The notes below the pieces were generated by a model. It searched no databases. It was not told where the DNA came from and saw only the letters and a program-made list of their open reading frames with translations. The position numbers and the translations under genes are program-made. A DNA stretch of 43,698 nt from assembly GCA_022842685.1 (NCBI GenBank), contig JALHPC010000022.1, forward strand, positions 2,946 to 46,643, given 5' to 3'. This stretch comes from Candidatus Kapaibacterium sp. GTDB lineage: Bacteria > Bacteroidota > Ignavibacteria > Kapaibacteriales > Kapaibacteriaceae. Of the stretch, positions 25,909 through 33,452 are shown piece after piece; within the stretch, counting starts at the first letter, position 1; the number at the start of each line of letters is the position of its first letter.

Positions 25909-26420
25909 TCGTTCGCCTTGCTTCGCTTGTGCTGGCGGTTTTGCTGTTGAGTTGTTCCGACGACGCGGGGTCGGGAATCCCAACCACCAACAACCCAACC
26001 CTGCCAACAGGACTTACGAATAGCTTGCGCGTTCAGGGCGCTGGATATAGCAACGCAACGTTCCGTGGCTTCACTGCCGATTCGGCCACCATCGCTCAAG
26101 ATGACGATGATGGCGCCTTGCTTGGCTTCAGTGGTCTTACACCTACGAACGTCGTCTTCTCTGTGGCTATCGACTTGCCCGATAGACGCACGGGTTCGTA
26201 CTCCTTGGGCACGTCGCAGTCAACATCGCTCTCCATGCAAATCGGCACTGTCTCATACGTAGCCGTCGATGGTACTGTCGAAGTACTCTCTTGGTCTCAG
26301 GTGATTGGCCAGAACGTTACTGGCGTGTTCTCTGCAACCATGACGCCGTTCCCAGGGCCCGGTGACCCCATCTCTGTGTCTGCCGGGCAGTTCACGATCA
26401 AGCGCTCCCTAGCGCGATAG
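25905..26420 (+). CDS. small lipoprotein of unknown function
   Basis: This 171-residue protein has a lipoprotein signal ending LLLSC (Cys17) and an Asp/Ser-rich linker (SDDAGSGIPTTNNPT). The body is beta-strand-rich with alternating polar and hydrophobic residues (SYVAVDGTVEVLSWSQVIGQ), suggesting a small beta-sandwich on the periplasmic or outer leaflet. I recognise no family with certainty. Asp following the lipidated Cys (CSDD) might favour retention or surface sorting depending on the lineage's rules. The start overlaps nuoL by four bases (ATGA), so it is probably co-translated with it. There is no evidence that it takes part in complex I. Confidence 0.72.
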   Translation: MIVRLASLVLAVLLLSCSDDAGSGIPTTNNPTLPTGLTNSLRVQGAGYSNATFRGFTADSATIAQDDDDGALLGFSGLTPTNVVFSVAIDLPDRRTGSYSLGTSQSTSLSMQIGTVSYVAVDGTVEVLSWSQVIGQNVTGVFSATMTPFPGPGDPISVSAGQFTIKRSLAR

Positions 26421-26432
26421 GCAGTTGGCGGT

Positions 26433-27176
26433 ATGTGTTACACCGTTTCGATCTACGCTAAGACTCATGCTATCGAGACGGCCGTAGGGGCCACGTTCGA
26501 CGACCCCGCCGAATACCAACCATATGTGCATGTAACGGGCTACGCCCACCCGTTCCTGCCGTTTGTGACGAATAAACGTCCAACGGCGTTGCAAATGATG
26601 TCGTGGGGCCTCATCCCACGATGGGCTCGTACGGAGCAAGCCGCCGCTGATATCCGCGACAGAACGCTAAATGCCCGCATCGAAACGCTCTTCGAAAAAC
26701 CATCATTTAAACAGGCAGCGCTAACGCGAACTGGCCTTCTGCCAGTCCAAGGGTTTATCGAATGGCGGCACGAGTACAAGCACAAGGATCCCTACCTAGT
26801 GCGGCATCACAACGAGATCTTTCTAACGCTTGGTTGCATCTGGGACGAGTGGGTGAACCCTCGAACAGGCGAGGTAGTGCCCTCGTTTAGTATCATCACC
26901 ACGCCGTCGAATACGCTCATGTCGTGGATACATAACTCGCGAAAGCGTATGCCGTTGATTATCGACGCCGCCGATCGCGAAGCGTGGCTAAGGGGTATCA
27001 CTCCTGACGACGTGGAGCGTTTGCAGCGCCCCTTTCAGGATGATGTGTTAGAGGCGTTGCAGCTTAAGAAGGAAGTCTCGAAACTGCGAGTGAACACCGA
27101 CGACATTTCGTTGCAAGAAATGGTTGGTGATCCCTTTATGCAGGTCCCACAACGCAGCGGCAATCTGTTCGCCTAG
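26433..27176 (+). CDS. YedK/HMCES-type SRAP protein (abasic-site crosslinking)
   Basis: The protein has 247 residues. It begins MCYTVS, exposing Cys2, which crosslinks abasic sites in single-stranded DNA. N80 and R82 in TLNARIET, E110 in GFIEWR, and H167 in IHNSRKRMP correspond to the conserved Asn, Glu and His of the SRAP family (75, 105 and 160 in E. coli YedK, as I recall them). The H-x-RMP motif is stretched by inserted residues (HNSRKRMP). These proteins shield abasic sites from cleavage and act as autoproteases. It starts 12 bases after the lipoprotein gene without a visible ribosome-binding site. No SOS box or translesion gene is evident around it. Confidence 0.9.
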   Translation: MCYTVSIYAKTHAIETAVGATFDDPAEYQPYVHVTGYAHPFLPFVTNKRPTALQMMSWGLIPRWARTEQAAADIRDRTLNARIETLFEKPSFKQAALTRTGLLPVQGFIEWRHEYKHKDPYLVRHHNEIFLTLGCIWDEWVNPRTGEVVPSFSIITTPSNTLMSWIHNSRKRMPLIIDAADREAWLRGITPDDVERLQRPFQDDVLEALQLKKEVSKLRVNTDDISLQEMVGDPFMQVPQRSGNLFA

Positions 27177-27195
27177 CCAACGTCCTAGCGTGCCT

Positions 27196-27693
27196 ATGGC
27201 TCCTGGAATGTTGTCTGCCAGCATACTTGTCATCCTCCTAGCTTCTGGGGTTGTGCGTGCAGCCGTTACCCCTGTCACTATCCAAGAGCTCAAGCAGCGC
27301 TACCAGCAGGGTGGTGACACTGTATACGTTGTAAATTTTTGGGCTACATGGTGCAGGCCCTGTGTTAAAGAGCTGCCGCATTTTGATAGTCTGCAGCGCG
27401 CCCATCAAGCTATGCGGCCAGTGCGAGTGCTCCTTGTAAGTGTCGACGACCCAAAGGACCGAGAGAAAGTTGCCAAATTCCTCGCTGCTAGGTCGTACGC
27501 GCCACAGTCGTACATCGTTAGCGATGGCAACCCGAGCAAGTGGATCGACGCTGTGGATACAACATGGAGTGGCGCAATTCCGGCAACCCTCTTTGTGCGC
27601 AACAATGGCAAACACCGCCGCTTCGTCGAAGAAGAGTTCTCATACCAACACCTCGAACAGACCTTTCTACGTTTTTGTAAGGACACCCAATGA
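27196..27693 (+). CDS. exported thioredoxin-like (TlpA/ResA-type) protein
   Basis: The protein has about 165 residues: a signal peptide (MLSASILVILLASGVVRAA), then a thioredoxin fold. The active-site motif FWATWCRPCVKELP has Cys53 and Cys56, a WCxxC redox centre typical of TlpA/ResA-type periplasmic disulfide reductases. GAIPATLFV supplies the cis-Pro loop. GTG 27190 and ATG 27208 are alternative starts; no clear ribosome-binding site decides. The stop overlaps the next ATG (ATGA), pairing it with a second thioredoxin-fold gene, so the two probably act together in envelope thiol chemistry. It starts 19 bases after the SRAP gene. Confidence 0.85.
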   Translation: MAPGMLSASILVILLASGVVRAAVTPVTIQELKQRYQQGGDTVYVVNFWATWCRPCVKELPHFDSLQRAHQAMRPVRVLLVSVDDPKDREKVAKFLAARSYAPQSYIVSDGNPSKWIDAVDTTWSGAIPATLFVRNNGKHRRFVEEEFSYQHLEQTFLRFCKDTQ

Positions 27694-28328
27694 CACGTAC
27701 GATTACCTCGATTGCACTGGCCGCTTTGTTTGCCGCGTTTGCACTTCCCATCACGATTGTAGGGGGCGCCGACCTACCTGACGGCGTTCGAGTTGGTGAC
27801 CTTGCGCCAGAGTTCCGCCTTAAGAACGTCGACGGCTCGATTGTTGCACTTAGCCAGACGTTCGCCAATCAAAAGGGCGCCATCGTTGTGTTTACTTGTA
27901 ATCACTGCCCCTATTCGGTAAAGTACGAAGATCGCATCATCGAACTCCACGACACGTTTGGACCTCAAGGTTATCCCGTAGTCGCCATTAATCCGAACGA
28001 CCCCATCGTTCAACCTGAAGACTCATTCGAGGGAATGGTTGAGAGGGCCAAAGAAAAGGGCTTCAAATTCCCCTATGTGTTTGACGAATCACAAAAGACT
28101 GCCCTTTCCTATGGTGCCCGTCGCACCCCACACGTTTTTGTTCTCTCCAAACAAAAGAAGGGTTTTGTTGTAGAGTACATTGGTGCTATCGATGACAACC
28201 CCAACGATCAGGCCGCCGTTAGCGCAACGTATGTGGCAAACGCGGTTCGTGCGCTCATCGCAGGGCAAAAGGTAGAGCCCACCTTTACCAAGGCCATTGG
28301 ATGCACAATCAAGTGGAAGAAGTCGTAG
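27690..28328 (+). CDS. exported AhpC/TSA-type thioredoxin-fold protein with CNHCPY motif
   Basis: The protein has 212 residues, with a signal peptide (TSIALAALFAAFALPITIVGGA), then VGDLAPEFRLKNVDGS, the typical peroxiredoxin/TlpA start. The redox site is FTCNHCPYS with Cys70 and Cys73. RRTPHVFVL carries the cis-Pro. This CNHCPY subgroup is widespread in Bacteroidota and related phyla and is usually annotated only as thioredoxin family. Whether it acts as peroxidase, reductase or metallochaperone is not settled by sequence. It is translationally coupled to the preceding TlpA-like gene. A -7-like element and a hairpin follow within 50 bases of its stop and belong to the next gene. Confidence 0.85.
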   Translation: MTRTITSIALAALFAAFALPITIVGGADLPDGVRVGDLAPEFRLKNVDGSIVALSQTFANQKGAIVVFTCNHCPYSVKYEDRIIELHDTFGPQGYPVVAINPNDPIVQPEDSFEGMVERAKEKGFKFPYVFDESQKTALSYGARRTPHVFVLSKQKKGFVVEYIGAIDDNPNDQAAVSATYVANAVRALIAGQKVEPTFTKAIGCTIKWKKS

Positions 28329-28344
28329 TACAGCGTTTCGTTCG

Positions 28345-28352
28345 TATATTTG
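28345..28352 (+). promoter_or_regulatory. candidate -7 element (TATATTTG)
   Basis: TATATTTG is an exact TAnnTTTG match, 17 bases after the preceding stop. It would start a leader of about 170 bases for the repeat-protein gene. No TTG stands at the right distance upstream. Confidence 0.5.
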
Positions 28353-28357
28353 AGGCC

Positions 28358-28376
28358 GTTGGGGTTGAGCCCCAAC
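28358..28376 (+). other. hairpin in the leader of the repeat-protein gene
   Basis: GTTGGGG and CCCCAAC form a perfect 7-bp stem around a five-base loop, placed where the 5' end of the predicted transcript would be. No T run follows, so it is not a terminator; it could protect or regulate the leader. The rest of the 204-base gap (28329-28532) shows no convincing gene or RNA motif. Confidence 0.4.
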
Positions 28377-28532
28377 CATACACCTCACGCACGACAACGA
28401 CCTTGCAGCAGGTCGCCCAGCCATCGAATACGATATAGCAGATGGCGCGTCGATGCTTCCACGCAATTCCTAGATCTCGCTCGTGCATCCGCGAAGGATG
28501 CTAACGTCGAGTCATATTCACACAACCTGCCC

Positions 28533-29495
28533 ATGCAGAACGACAAGCGTCCTTCGAGAGGACGACCAGCGCACGCCGCCAAACGCGGCGGCAAACGCAC
28601 GCGCACAGATGATTCTCCGCGTCAACACGACGCACCACCGCGGCGCAGACGCGACGATGATGACGGACCACAGCCGGTATCGAATGATACTGCCCTTGGT
28701 TACTCATCGCCCCGCCGCCGCAAGTCCACGTCGTACGATTACACCCAGAAGTTCTCCAAGGTGTATGGCGTCGACGATGCGCCTAGGCCGCGACGCGAAT
28801 CCGGCGACGGTCCTCCGCGCCGCGAACGAAGCCAGGGTGCACGCCCAGCAGGAAAGGGACGGCCCGCAGGCGGACGGCGCTACGGTGCCGACGATCGCCC
28901 ACCACGTGGCGACAGGCCGCAGCGTGACGATCGCCCACCACGTGGCGACAGGCCGCAGCGCGACGATCGGCCACCACGTGGCGACAGGCCGCAGCGCGAC
29001 AACCGCCCACCACGCGGCGACAGGCCGCAGCGCGACAGCCGCCCACCACGTGGCGACAGGCCGCAGCGCGACGATCGCCCACCACGTGGCGACAGGCCGC
29101 AGCGCGACGATCGCCCACCACGTGGTGACAGACCGCAGCGCGACAGCCGCCCACCACGTGGCGACAGACCATACCGTAGTGACAGACCGCAACGCGACGA
29201 CAGGCCACAACGCGCTGCAGGACCAGGCCGTCCAAGTCGGGCGTCGAAGGGCGGAGCGGCCCCACGAGGTCGAGGAGCGAAACCCGGATTTGGTGGCGCA
29301 AAGCGCCGTGGGCGGGCGTCAGACGCCATGCCAGTGTATGGCGGAGCCCTAGCCAAGCAACGCGCCATGAAGGAAGGCAAGCGCCTTAAGGTGTATGCTG
29401 GCGATCGTATGATTTTTAAGGAAAATCTCGACGAGAAAAAGCCAGAAGAACGTAAGATGCGTTCGCGGCGGAAGAAGACGTATATGGAAGAGTAG
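28533..29495 (+). CDS. Arg/Pro/Asp-rich low-complexity protein with 12-residue repeats
   Basis: This strongly basic protein has about 320 residues. After an Arg/Lys-rich head (MQNDKRPSRGRPAHAAKRGG), eight near-perfect copies of DDRPPRGDRPQR and a shorter degenerate copy fill about residues 120-227. A Gly/Arg stretch (APRGRGAKPGFGGAKRRGR) and a conserved-looking tail (GALAKQRAMKEGKRLKVYAG, ending RSRRKKTYMEE) follow. The composition resembles disordered RNA-binding tails such as RGG regions of DEAD-box helicases and Hfq-like proteins, but no folded RNA-binding domain is present. ATG 28533 is preferred because the longer open frame would begin inside the predicted promoter. RNA or ribosome binding is inference from composition. 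Confidence 0.75.
   Translation: MQNDKRPSRGRPAHAAKRGGKRTRTDDSPRQHDAPPRRRRDDDDGPQPVSNDTALGYSSPRRRKSTSYDYTQKFSKVYGVDDAPRPRRESGDGPPRRERSQGARPAGKGRPAGGRRYGADDRPPRGDRPQRDDRPPRGDRPQRDDRPPRGDRPQRDNRPPRGDRPQRDSRPPRGDRPQRDDRPPRGDRPQRDDRPPRGDRPQRDSRPPRGDRPYRSDRPQRDDRPQRAAGPGRPSRASKGGAAPRGRGAKPGFGGAKRRGRASDAMPVYGGALAKQRAMKEGKRLKVYAGDRMIFKENLDEKKPEERKMRSRRKKTYMEE
28890..29213 (+). repeat. 36-bp tandem repeat array
   Basis: Eight consecutive 36-bp units (28890-29177) encode DDRPPRGDRPQR with only Asp/Asn/Ser and Gln/Tyr changes, followed by a diverged 36-bp stretch. Units are almost identical at DNA level and each core contains CCACCACGTGGCGACAGGCC. The unit length, a multiple of three, keeps all six frames open and produces long spurious reading frames on both strands. 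Confidence 0.95.
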
Positions 29496-29534
29496 GGTCA
29501 GGTTGCGGTTGGCCAGCAGCAAAGCCCTATTTAC

Positions 29535-29542
29535 TATACTTG
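29535..29542 (+). promoter_or_regulatory. candidate -7 element (TATACTTG)
   Basis: TATACTTG differs from TAnnTTTG at one position and lies 28 bases before the ATG. A TTG at 29509-29511 is 23 bases upstream, slightly far for a -33 element. Confidence 0.4.
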
Positions 29543-29570
29543 TGCGCACGTTCATCATTAGAGAATTGCC

Positions 29571-30476
29571 ATGATTCGATACGCCTTGTTTGTAACGATG
29601 TGCATTGCGATAGTCAGTGCATCGACTCCACTCGTTTCTGCGGTGATTCACCAGGATACTGCTAAGCAGGAATCCGACGATGCGCCAATCGAGATATTCG
29701 GCCTTCGAATTGGCCGAGACACGCTGTCGAAGTCGGAGTCTCTGCAGTACATTGATGTATCCTATGGCATGTCGACGGTTGACAGACAGGGCTTCGCCAA
29801 GGCGGCAGAGGCAATGCCAAGCTACCGTATTCGCTTTGGTACCGAAAATCGAAGCGTATCTGCTACAACCAATATCATGCGATCGGAACAGAGCGGGGTG
29901 TCGTTAGACTTCCTAAATGCAACGCCTCTTCAAGGCGACGCTACAACTGGACCCTCGACACGAGTTAGCATGTGGTCGCTGTCGTTTGACAATTCGACGG
30001 GATTCGCCTACGACCTTGGCGGAGATGCTAGCGTCGTGTTAAGCCATGGTGGTGGTGGTATGTGGGGGTGGTTAGACAGGCAGAGTATGGCTGTGACCGA
30101 TACACAGCACGTGGTTGACTTTGGCAGGGCTATGCGTTTTGGCGAACGTTCGACTGCCGGCGTTACGGTGCGCGTAGGTTCTGCCTTCAGCATTGATATG
30201 AATGCCGACTGGTCGTTGCTCTATCCACGGCACCAGTTCCTGCAATGGGCTACAAGCCACATCGTTGAGGGCATCGCGGATGGCATCGTTACAACTCTTG
30301 TAAAGCGCGCTGGTGTTAAGTCGCCTGGAGCGTTACCAATCCTGCACTTCTTGCTTCGCAATGGTGTGGCTGCCGGATTCAAGCTATTGCGCACACGCGA
30401 CATGAATTGGCCGTTCAATTCGGCACCTCCTCTGTCGGTGATAACCTATCGTATCGGGTTTGGGATGGCGTTCTAG
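29571..30476 (+). CDS. exported protein of unknown function, possible beta-barrel
   Basis: The protein has 301 residues with a signal peptide (YALFVTMCIAIVSASTPLVSA). The mature part alternates polar and hydrophobic residues (YRIRFGTENRSVSATTNIMR, SWSLSFDNSTGFAY-like strands) and ends ITYRIGFGMAF with a terminal Phe, which is typical of outer-membrane beta-barrels. A hydrophobic helical segment near 220-265 (IVEGIADGIVTTLVKRAG) is less typical. I do not recognise the family. It has its own candidate promoter and faces lysA convergently, with only six bases between the two stops, so it is probably transcribed alone. Confidence 0.65.
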   Translation: MIRYALFVTMCIAIVSASTPLVSAVIHQDTAKQESDDAPIEIFGLRIGRDTLSKSESLQYIDVSYGMSTVDRQGFAKAAEAMPSYRIRFGTENRSVSATTNIMRSEQSGVSLDFLNATPLQGDATTGPSTRVSMWSLSFDNSTGFAYDLGGDASVVLSHGGGGMWGWLDRQSMAVTDTQHVVDFGRAMRFGERSTAGVTVRVGSAFSIDMNADWSLLYPRHQFLQWATSHIVEGIADGIVTTLVKRAGVKSPGALPILHFLLRNGVAAGFKLLRTRDMNWPFNSAPPLSVITYRIGFGMAF

Positions 30477-30482
30477 TTCGAT

Positions 30483-31712
30483 CTAGACGTCAGTCTGCGT
30501 TGCCAAAAGGTCTGCCAGCGTTTCGCGGCGACGGATAATCCTTGCTTGCCCATGTTGCACGAGCACTTCTGCTGGGCGTGGCCGCGAATTATAGTTCGAC
30601 GACATGGCGAATCCGTAGGCGCCAGCATTTTGGAAGGCAAGGATGTCGCCCACGTGAACCTCGGCAATCTTTCGATCCCAACCAAAGGTGTCTGTCTCGC
30701 AGATGTATCCCACGACCGTGTAGATTCGAGGTGTTCCTTCGGGGTTCGACGCATTCACCACATGGTGATAGGCGTTGTAAAGCATCGGGCGAATCAGGTG
30801 GTTTAGGCCGGAGTCTACGCCGGCGAAAACGGTCGCCGTGGTTTGCTTGATCACATTTACGCGCGTTAGAAACGTGCCTGCTTCACTCACGATAAACTTG
30901 CCTGGTTCGAACCACACTTCCACTGGTGTAGAGCGTGTGGCATTGAAGGCGTTAATGCGTTCGCCGAGGCGTCGGCCAAGGTCTTCGACATCGGTTGCTA
31001 TGTCGTCTGGCTTGTACGGCACCTTGAAGCCCGACCCAAAGTCAAGGAACGTGACATCGGGGAACATCTCCGCTGTTTCGAGCAGGATTTCGGCGCCTTG
31101 AAGGAAGACGTCGGCGTCTAAAATGTCGCTGCCCGTATGCATATGTAGGCCATTAACGTGAATGCCCGCGCTGGCCACGACCCGTTGAACGTGTCGCATC
31201 TGGTGAATACTAATGCCGAATTTCGAATCGATGTGGCCTGTCGATATGCGTTCGTTGCCCCCTGCCATAATGTGAGGGTTTAGGCGTAGGCAGACGGGCA
31301 CAGAAGAGCCGAACTCGTGGCCGAAGTGTTCGAGAACGCTGATGGTGTCGATGTTGATATGAACACCTAGCTCGACGGCTTGGCGGATTTCGTCGAACGA
31401 CACCATGTTGGGGGTGAAGAGGATCTCATTGGCCTCGAATCCAGCAAGCAAGCCAAGGCGAACTTCATCGATAGACACGGTGTCGAGCCCGGTTCCAAGC
31501 GATCGCATGAGGCGCAGAATCGCGATGTTGGTAAGGGCCTTGCACGCATACATGATGCGGCAGGGGAACGACGAAAAGGCCGAACGCAGGCGTTTGACCT
31601 GGCGTTCCATTATGGCTGCATCGTAAACGTATGTAGGGGCGTCGGCTACAGCAACAATATCGGAAACGGCTACGCCGCCGATGGTTGTCTGGCCATCAGT
31701 GATGGTAAGCAT
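30483..31712 (-). CDS. lysA: diaminopimelate decarboxylase
   Basis: This 409-residue PLP enzyme of fold type III converts meso-diaminopimelate to lysine. The PLP lysine is K58 in MYACKAL. HMHTGS and FGSGFKVPY form the phosphate-binding region, WFEPGKFIV is the substrate loop, and YICETDTFG carries the Cys from the partner subunit that completes the active site. NAGAYGFAMSSNYNSRPRPAEVLV is the conserved C-terminal stretch. EPGK replaces the more usual EPGR, where Arg contacts substrate, so substrate choice could be shifted towards a related amine acid. It follows a DUF3098-like gene by 36 bases on the same strand and ends next to a convergent gene. Confidence 0.9.
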   Translation of the reverse strand: MLTITDGQTTIGGVAVSDIVAVADAPTYVYDAAIMERQVKRLRSAFSSFPCRIMYACKALTNIAILRLMRSLGTGLDTVSIDEVRLGLLAGFEANEILFTPNMVSFDEIRQAVELGVHINIDTISVLEHFGHEFGSSVPVCLRLNPHIMAGGNERISTGHIDSKFGISIHQMRHVQRVVASAGIHVNGLHMHTGSDILDADVFLQGAEILLETAEMFPDVTFLDFGSGFKVPYKPDDIATDVEDLGRRLGERINAFNATRSTPVEVWFEPGKFIVSEAGTFLTRVNVIKQTTATVFAGVDSGLNHLIRPMLYNAYHHVVNASNPEGTPRIYTVVGYICETDTFGWDRKIAEVHVGDILAFQNAGAYGFAMSSNYNSRPRPAEVLVQHGQARIIRRRETLADLLATQTDV

Positions 31713-31748
31713 ACAGGATTAACGTAGGTGGCTACGACAGGGCGGTTG

Positions 31749-32015
31749 TTACTGGGCGTCGTTGTCTTGTTTCGTCTTGCCACCAAACATAATGGCTAAC
31801 GGAATGATGACGCAGTAGCCGATAACAAGCACAACGGGCGCAACAGAAACGGCAAGTGGGTTTGCCCAGTTGTCGACTCCCATGCCTGTCGACATCAAGA
31901 GGTAGCCCACAACGATCGTAACAAGGCCAATGCCCAACATAACGAGGTCGCGTTGCGTCCAGGGGAAGTGCCACTGACGAGGTTTGTTTGCCTTGCGAAG
32001 GTTAGGGATGGCCAT
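31749..32015 (-). CDS. small two-helix membrane protein, DUF3098-like
   Basis: This 88-residue protein has two predicted transmembrane helices at about 24-44 (LVMLGIGLVTIVVGYLLMSTG) and 56-78 (VSVAPVVLVIGYCVIIPLAIMF). The first helix pattern (iGlv.ivvGylLMs) and the Ala-Pro in the second are typical of the DUF3098 family found in Bacteroidota. The function is unknown. The N-terminus is basic with QWHFPWTQRD. It lies 36 bases before lysA on the same strand, probably in one transcript, but no functional tie is known. Confidence 0.72.
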   Translation of the reverse strand: MAIPNLRKANKPRQWHFPWTQRDLVMLGIGLVTIVVGYLLMSTGMGVDNWANPLAVSVAPVVLVIGYCVIIPLAIMFGGKTKQDNDAQ

Positions 32016-32106
32016 AAAGATCTACAAGTATGAACACGTGAACTGGGCGCCACGCTTGGGCGCACCGTGAAAGGCCGAAAAATACGGATTCGTGCGTGAA
32101 CAGTGG

Positions 32107-32556
32107 TCAGCCACGTCGTTGAGCAAGGAAGGTGACAAGGTTTTCGCCCAACTGCAGTTTAAACTTGCGTCGAAGGCGCTCGCGGTGCTTTTCGATGCTG
32201 CGAACACTGCAGCACATCAACGCGGCAACATCCTTCGAGGCAATGGCCGAACGCAGCAGTGCGCATAAGCGCAGCTCTGTTGGCGTGAGCGACGGAAACT
32301 CCTGCGCAAGCTGAGCCAGAAACGAGGCGTGACGCTGACCAAAGAGAGCGGCGATTTGTTGGGGCGACGTCGACCTGTCGATGTGTTGCCCGATGTCGTC
32401 GATGATCCGTAACGAGGCCGTCTTTGCGGCTGGCCCCATGTCGGAGAGCACCGTTGTTAACTCTGCGCGAACACGCGCTAGCAAGACCATGAGCTCGGCC
32501 GTACGGATCTCTCCGGCACTGCCATCCGTACTACTCTCACTGCGCTCGGAAGTCAT
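32107..32556 (-). CDS. orphan LuxR-type HTH regulator
   Basis: This 149-residue protein has a helical N-terminal half without a recognisable sensor. The C-terminal LuxR/GerE-type helix-turn-helix is at about 88-140 (LTPTELRLCALLRSAIASKDVAALMCCSVRSIEKHRERLRRKF). The SIEKHRERLRRK recognition helix resembles the HTH of Bacteroidota TPR-HTH regulators, but here the long TPR and transmembrane parts are missing. It may need a partner sensor or respond through its short helical domain. It lies 57 bases after the Fnr-like regulator on the same strand, so the two could share a transcript. Confidence 0.83.
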   Translation of the reverse strand: MTSERSESSTDGSAGEIRTAELMVLLARVRAELTTVLSDMGPAAKTASLRIIDDIGQHIDRSTSPQQIAALFGQRHASFLAQLAQEFPSLTPTELRLCALLRSAIASKDVAALMCCSVRSIEKHRERLRRKFKLQLGENLVTFLAQRRG

Positions 32557-32613
32557 AACCGTTGCAGAATGGAAGGTGAAGCCAACATGGTGCGGAAGAC
32601 ATACGCGTCCCTG

Positions 32614-33321
32614 TTAGTCGTGAACGTCGGCCGCTACAGTTAGCGCATGTTTATCGAGAATGCGGATGCGCCGACCGTCTGTAGCAATTGAACGTTCCTG
32701 CCGCAGCTCGCTCAGACGTCGCATCACGCTCTCGGGAGTGGTGCCAACGATGGACGCTAGCTCTTCGCGCGTAAGGTCGGCCTCTATCGTCTGACCATCA
32801 GAGCCAAGGCCAAAGATCTCGGCAAGGATTAACAGGGTTTCTGCGAGTCGCTCGCGTACGCTCTTTCTTGCCAGTCGGACCATTGCTGTCTCGGCGTCTT
32901 CTATCTCGTCGGAAAGCGCTGAGATGAACTGCAAGCAGATTGACTTGTTGGTCTCTAGTAAGCGAAGTACTGTCTCGCGTGGAATAATACACACCGTAGC
33001 TGGGTCGAGAGCGTATGCCGACGTTGTATATGGTACGCCACCGATTAGCGATCGGTAACCCACCACCTCGCCCGGCTTTGCGATGCGCACGATATGTTCG
33101 GTGCCGTCGGCCAGTTCGCGACAAATCTTGACGTGACCGCTGTGAATGCAAAAGAGTCCAGTTGGGAATTGTCCGGCGTGGTAGAGCTGTTGATGGCGAT
33201 CAAAATGGAAGCACCGTTTTGCATCGGTAACCTGCGTCATCTCGGCATGGCTTAGCACCTCGACGAGTGTTCCAGGACGGGCACCACATTCCGAACATAT
33301 AGGCAGTGTTTCAAGCTTCAT
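32614..33321 (-). CDS. Crp/Fnr-family transcriptional regulator with N-terminal Cys pair
   Basis: The protein has about 235 residues. The N-terminus has a CxxC pair (C9 and C12 in ICSECGARPG). A cyclic-nucleotide-binding-like beta-roll follows (LYHAGQFPTGLFCIHSGHVKI), then a dimer helix and a C-terminal winged HTH (LTREELASIVGTTPESVMRRL). Many Bacteroidota Fnr-like proteins share this Cys-rich start, but only two N-terminal Cys are present, so a 4Fe-4S oxygen sensor is uncertain. ATG 33321 is preferred to an upstream frame start at 33420, which would add 33 poorly conserved residues and overlap the candidate promoter of the divergent regulator. Targets are unknown. Confidence 0.86.
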   Translation of the reverse strand: MKLETLPICSECGARPGTLVEVLSHAEMTQVTDAKRCFHFDRHQQLYHAGQFPTGLFCIHSGHVKICRELADGTEHIVRIAKPGEVVGYRSLIGGVPYTTSAYALDPATVCIIPRETVLRLLETNKSICLQFISALSDEIEDAETAMVRLARKSVRERLAETLLILAEIFGLGSDGQTIEADLTREELASIVGTTPESVMRRLSELRQERSIATDGRRIRILDKHALTVAADVHD

Positions 33322-33422
33322 CAACGTTCGCAAAGAGATGTGATTCGACAATCGTGGTCGTGCAGTGCTGCAAGATACCGAATGCACATAGATGGGAGCT
33401 CGGTAGTAGAATTCGGTCATGG

Positions 33423-33430
33423 TATCTTTG
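33423..33430 (+). promoter_or_regulatory. candidate -7 element (TATCTTTG) of the second Crp/Fnr gene
   Basis: TATCTTTG is an exact TAnnTTTG match 22 bases before the ATG, identical to the -7 element of the CADD-like gene. No TTG is well placed upstream, which would suit an activator-dependent promoter. Confidence 0.5.
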
Positions 33431-33452
33431 TTGAGACATTTCGATAATCCTC

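Noticed and set aside
28350..28532. N-terminal extension of the repeat protein to a TTG at 28350
   Set aside because: The TTG is part of the predicted -7 element and the extension is unlike the rest of the protein.
28890..29213. Regular 36-bp repeats that could suggest a CRISPR array
   Set aside because: Units are contiguous without unique spacers and encode a repeating peptide in frame; this is a coding tandem repeat.
28483..29380. Long open frames in other frames and on the minus strand across the repeat region
   Set aside because: They stay open only because the repeat unit is a multiple of three and GC-rich; they consist of low-complexity His/Thr or Cys/Gly repeats without start signals.
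33322..33420. 33-residue extension of the first Crp/Fnr protein
   Set aside because: It shows no family similarity and would run up to the candidate promoter of the divergent regulator; ATG 33321 gives a typical Cys-containing start.
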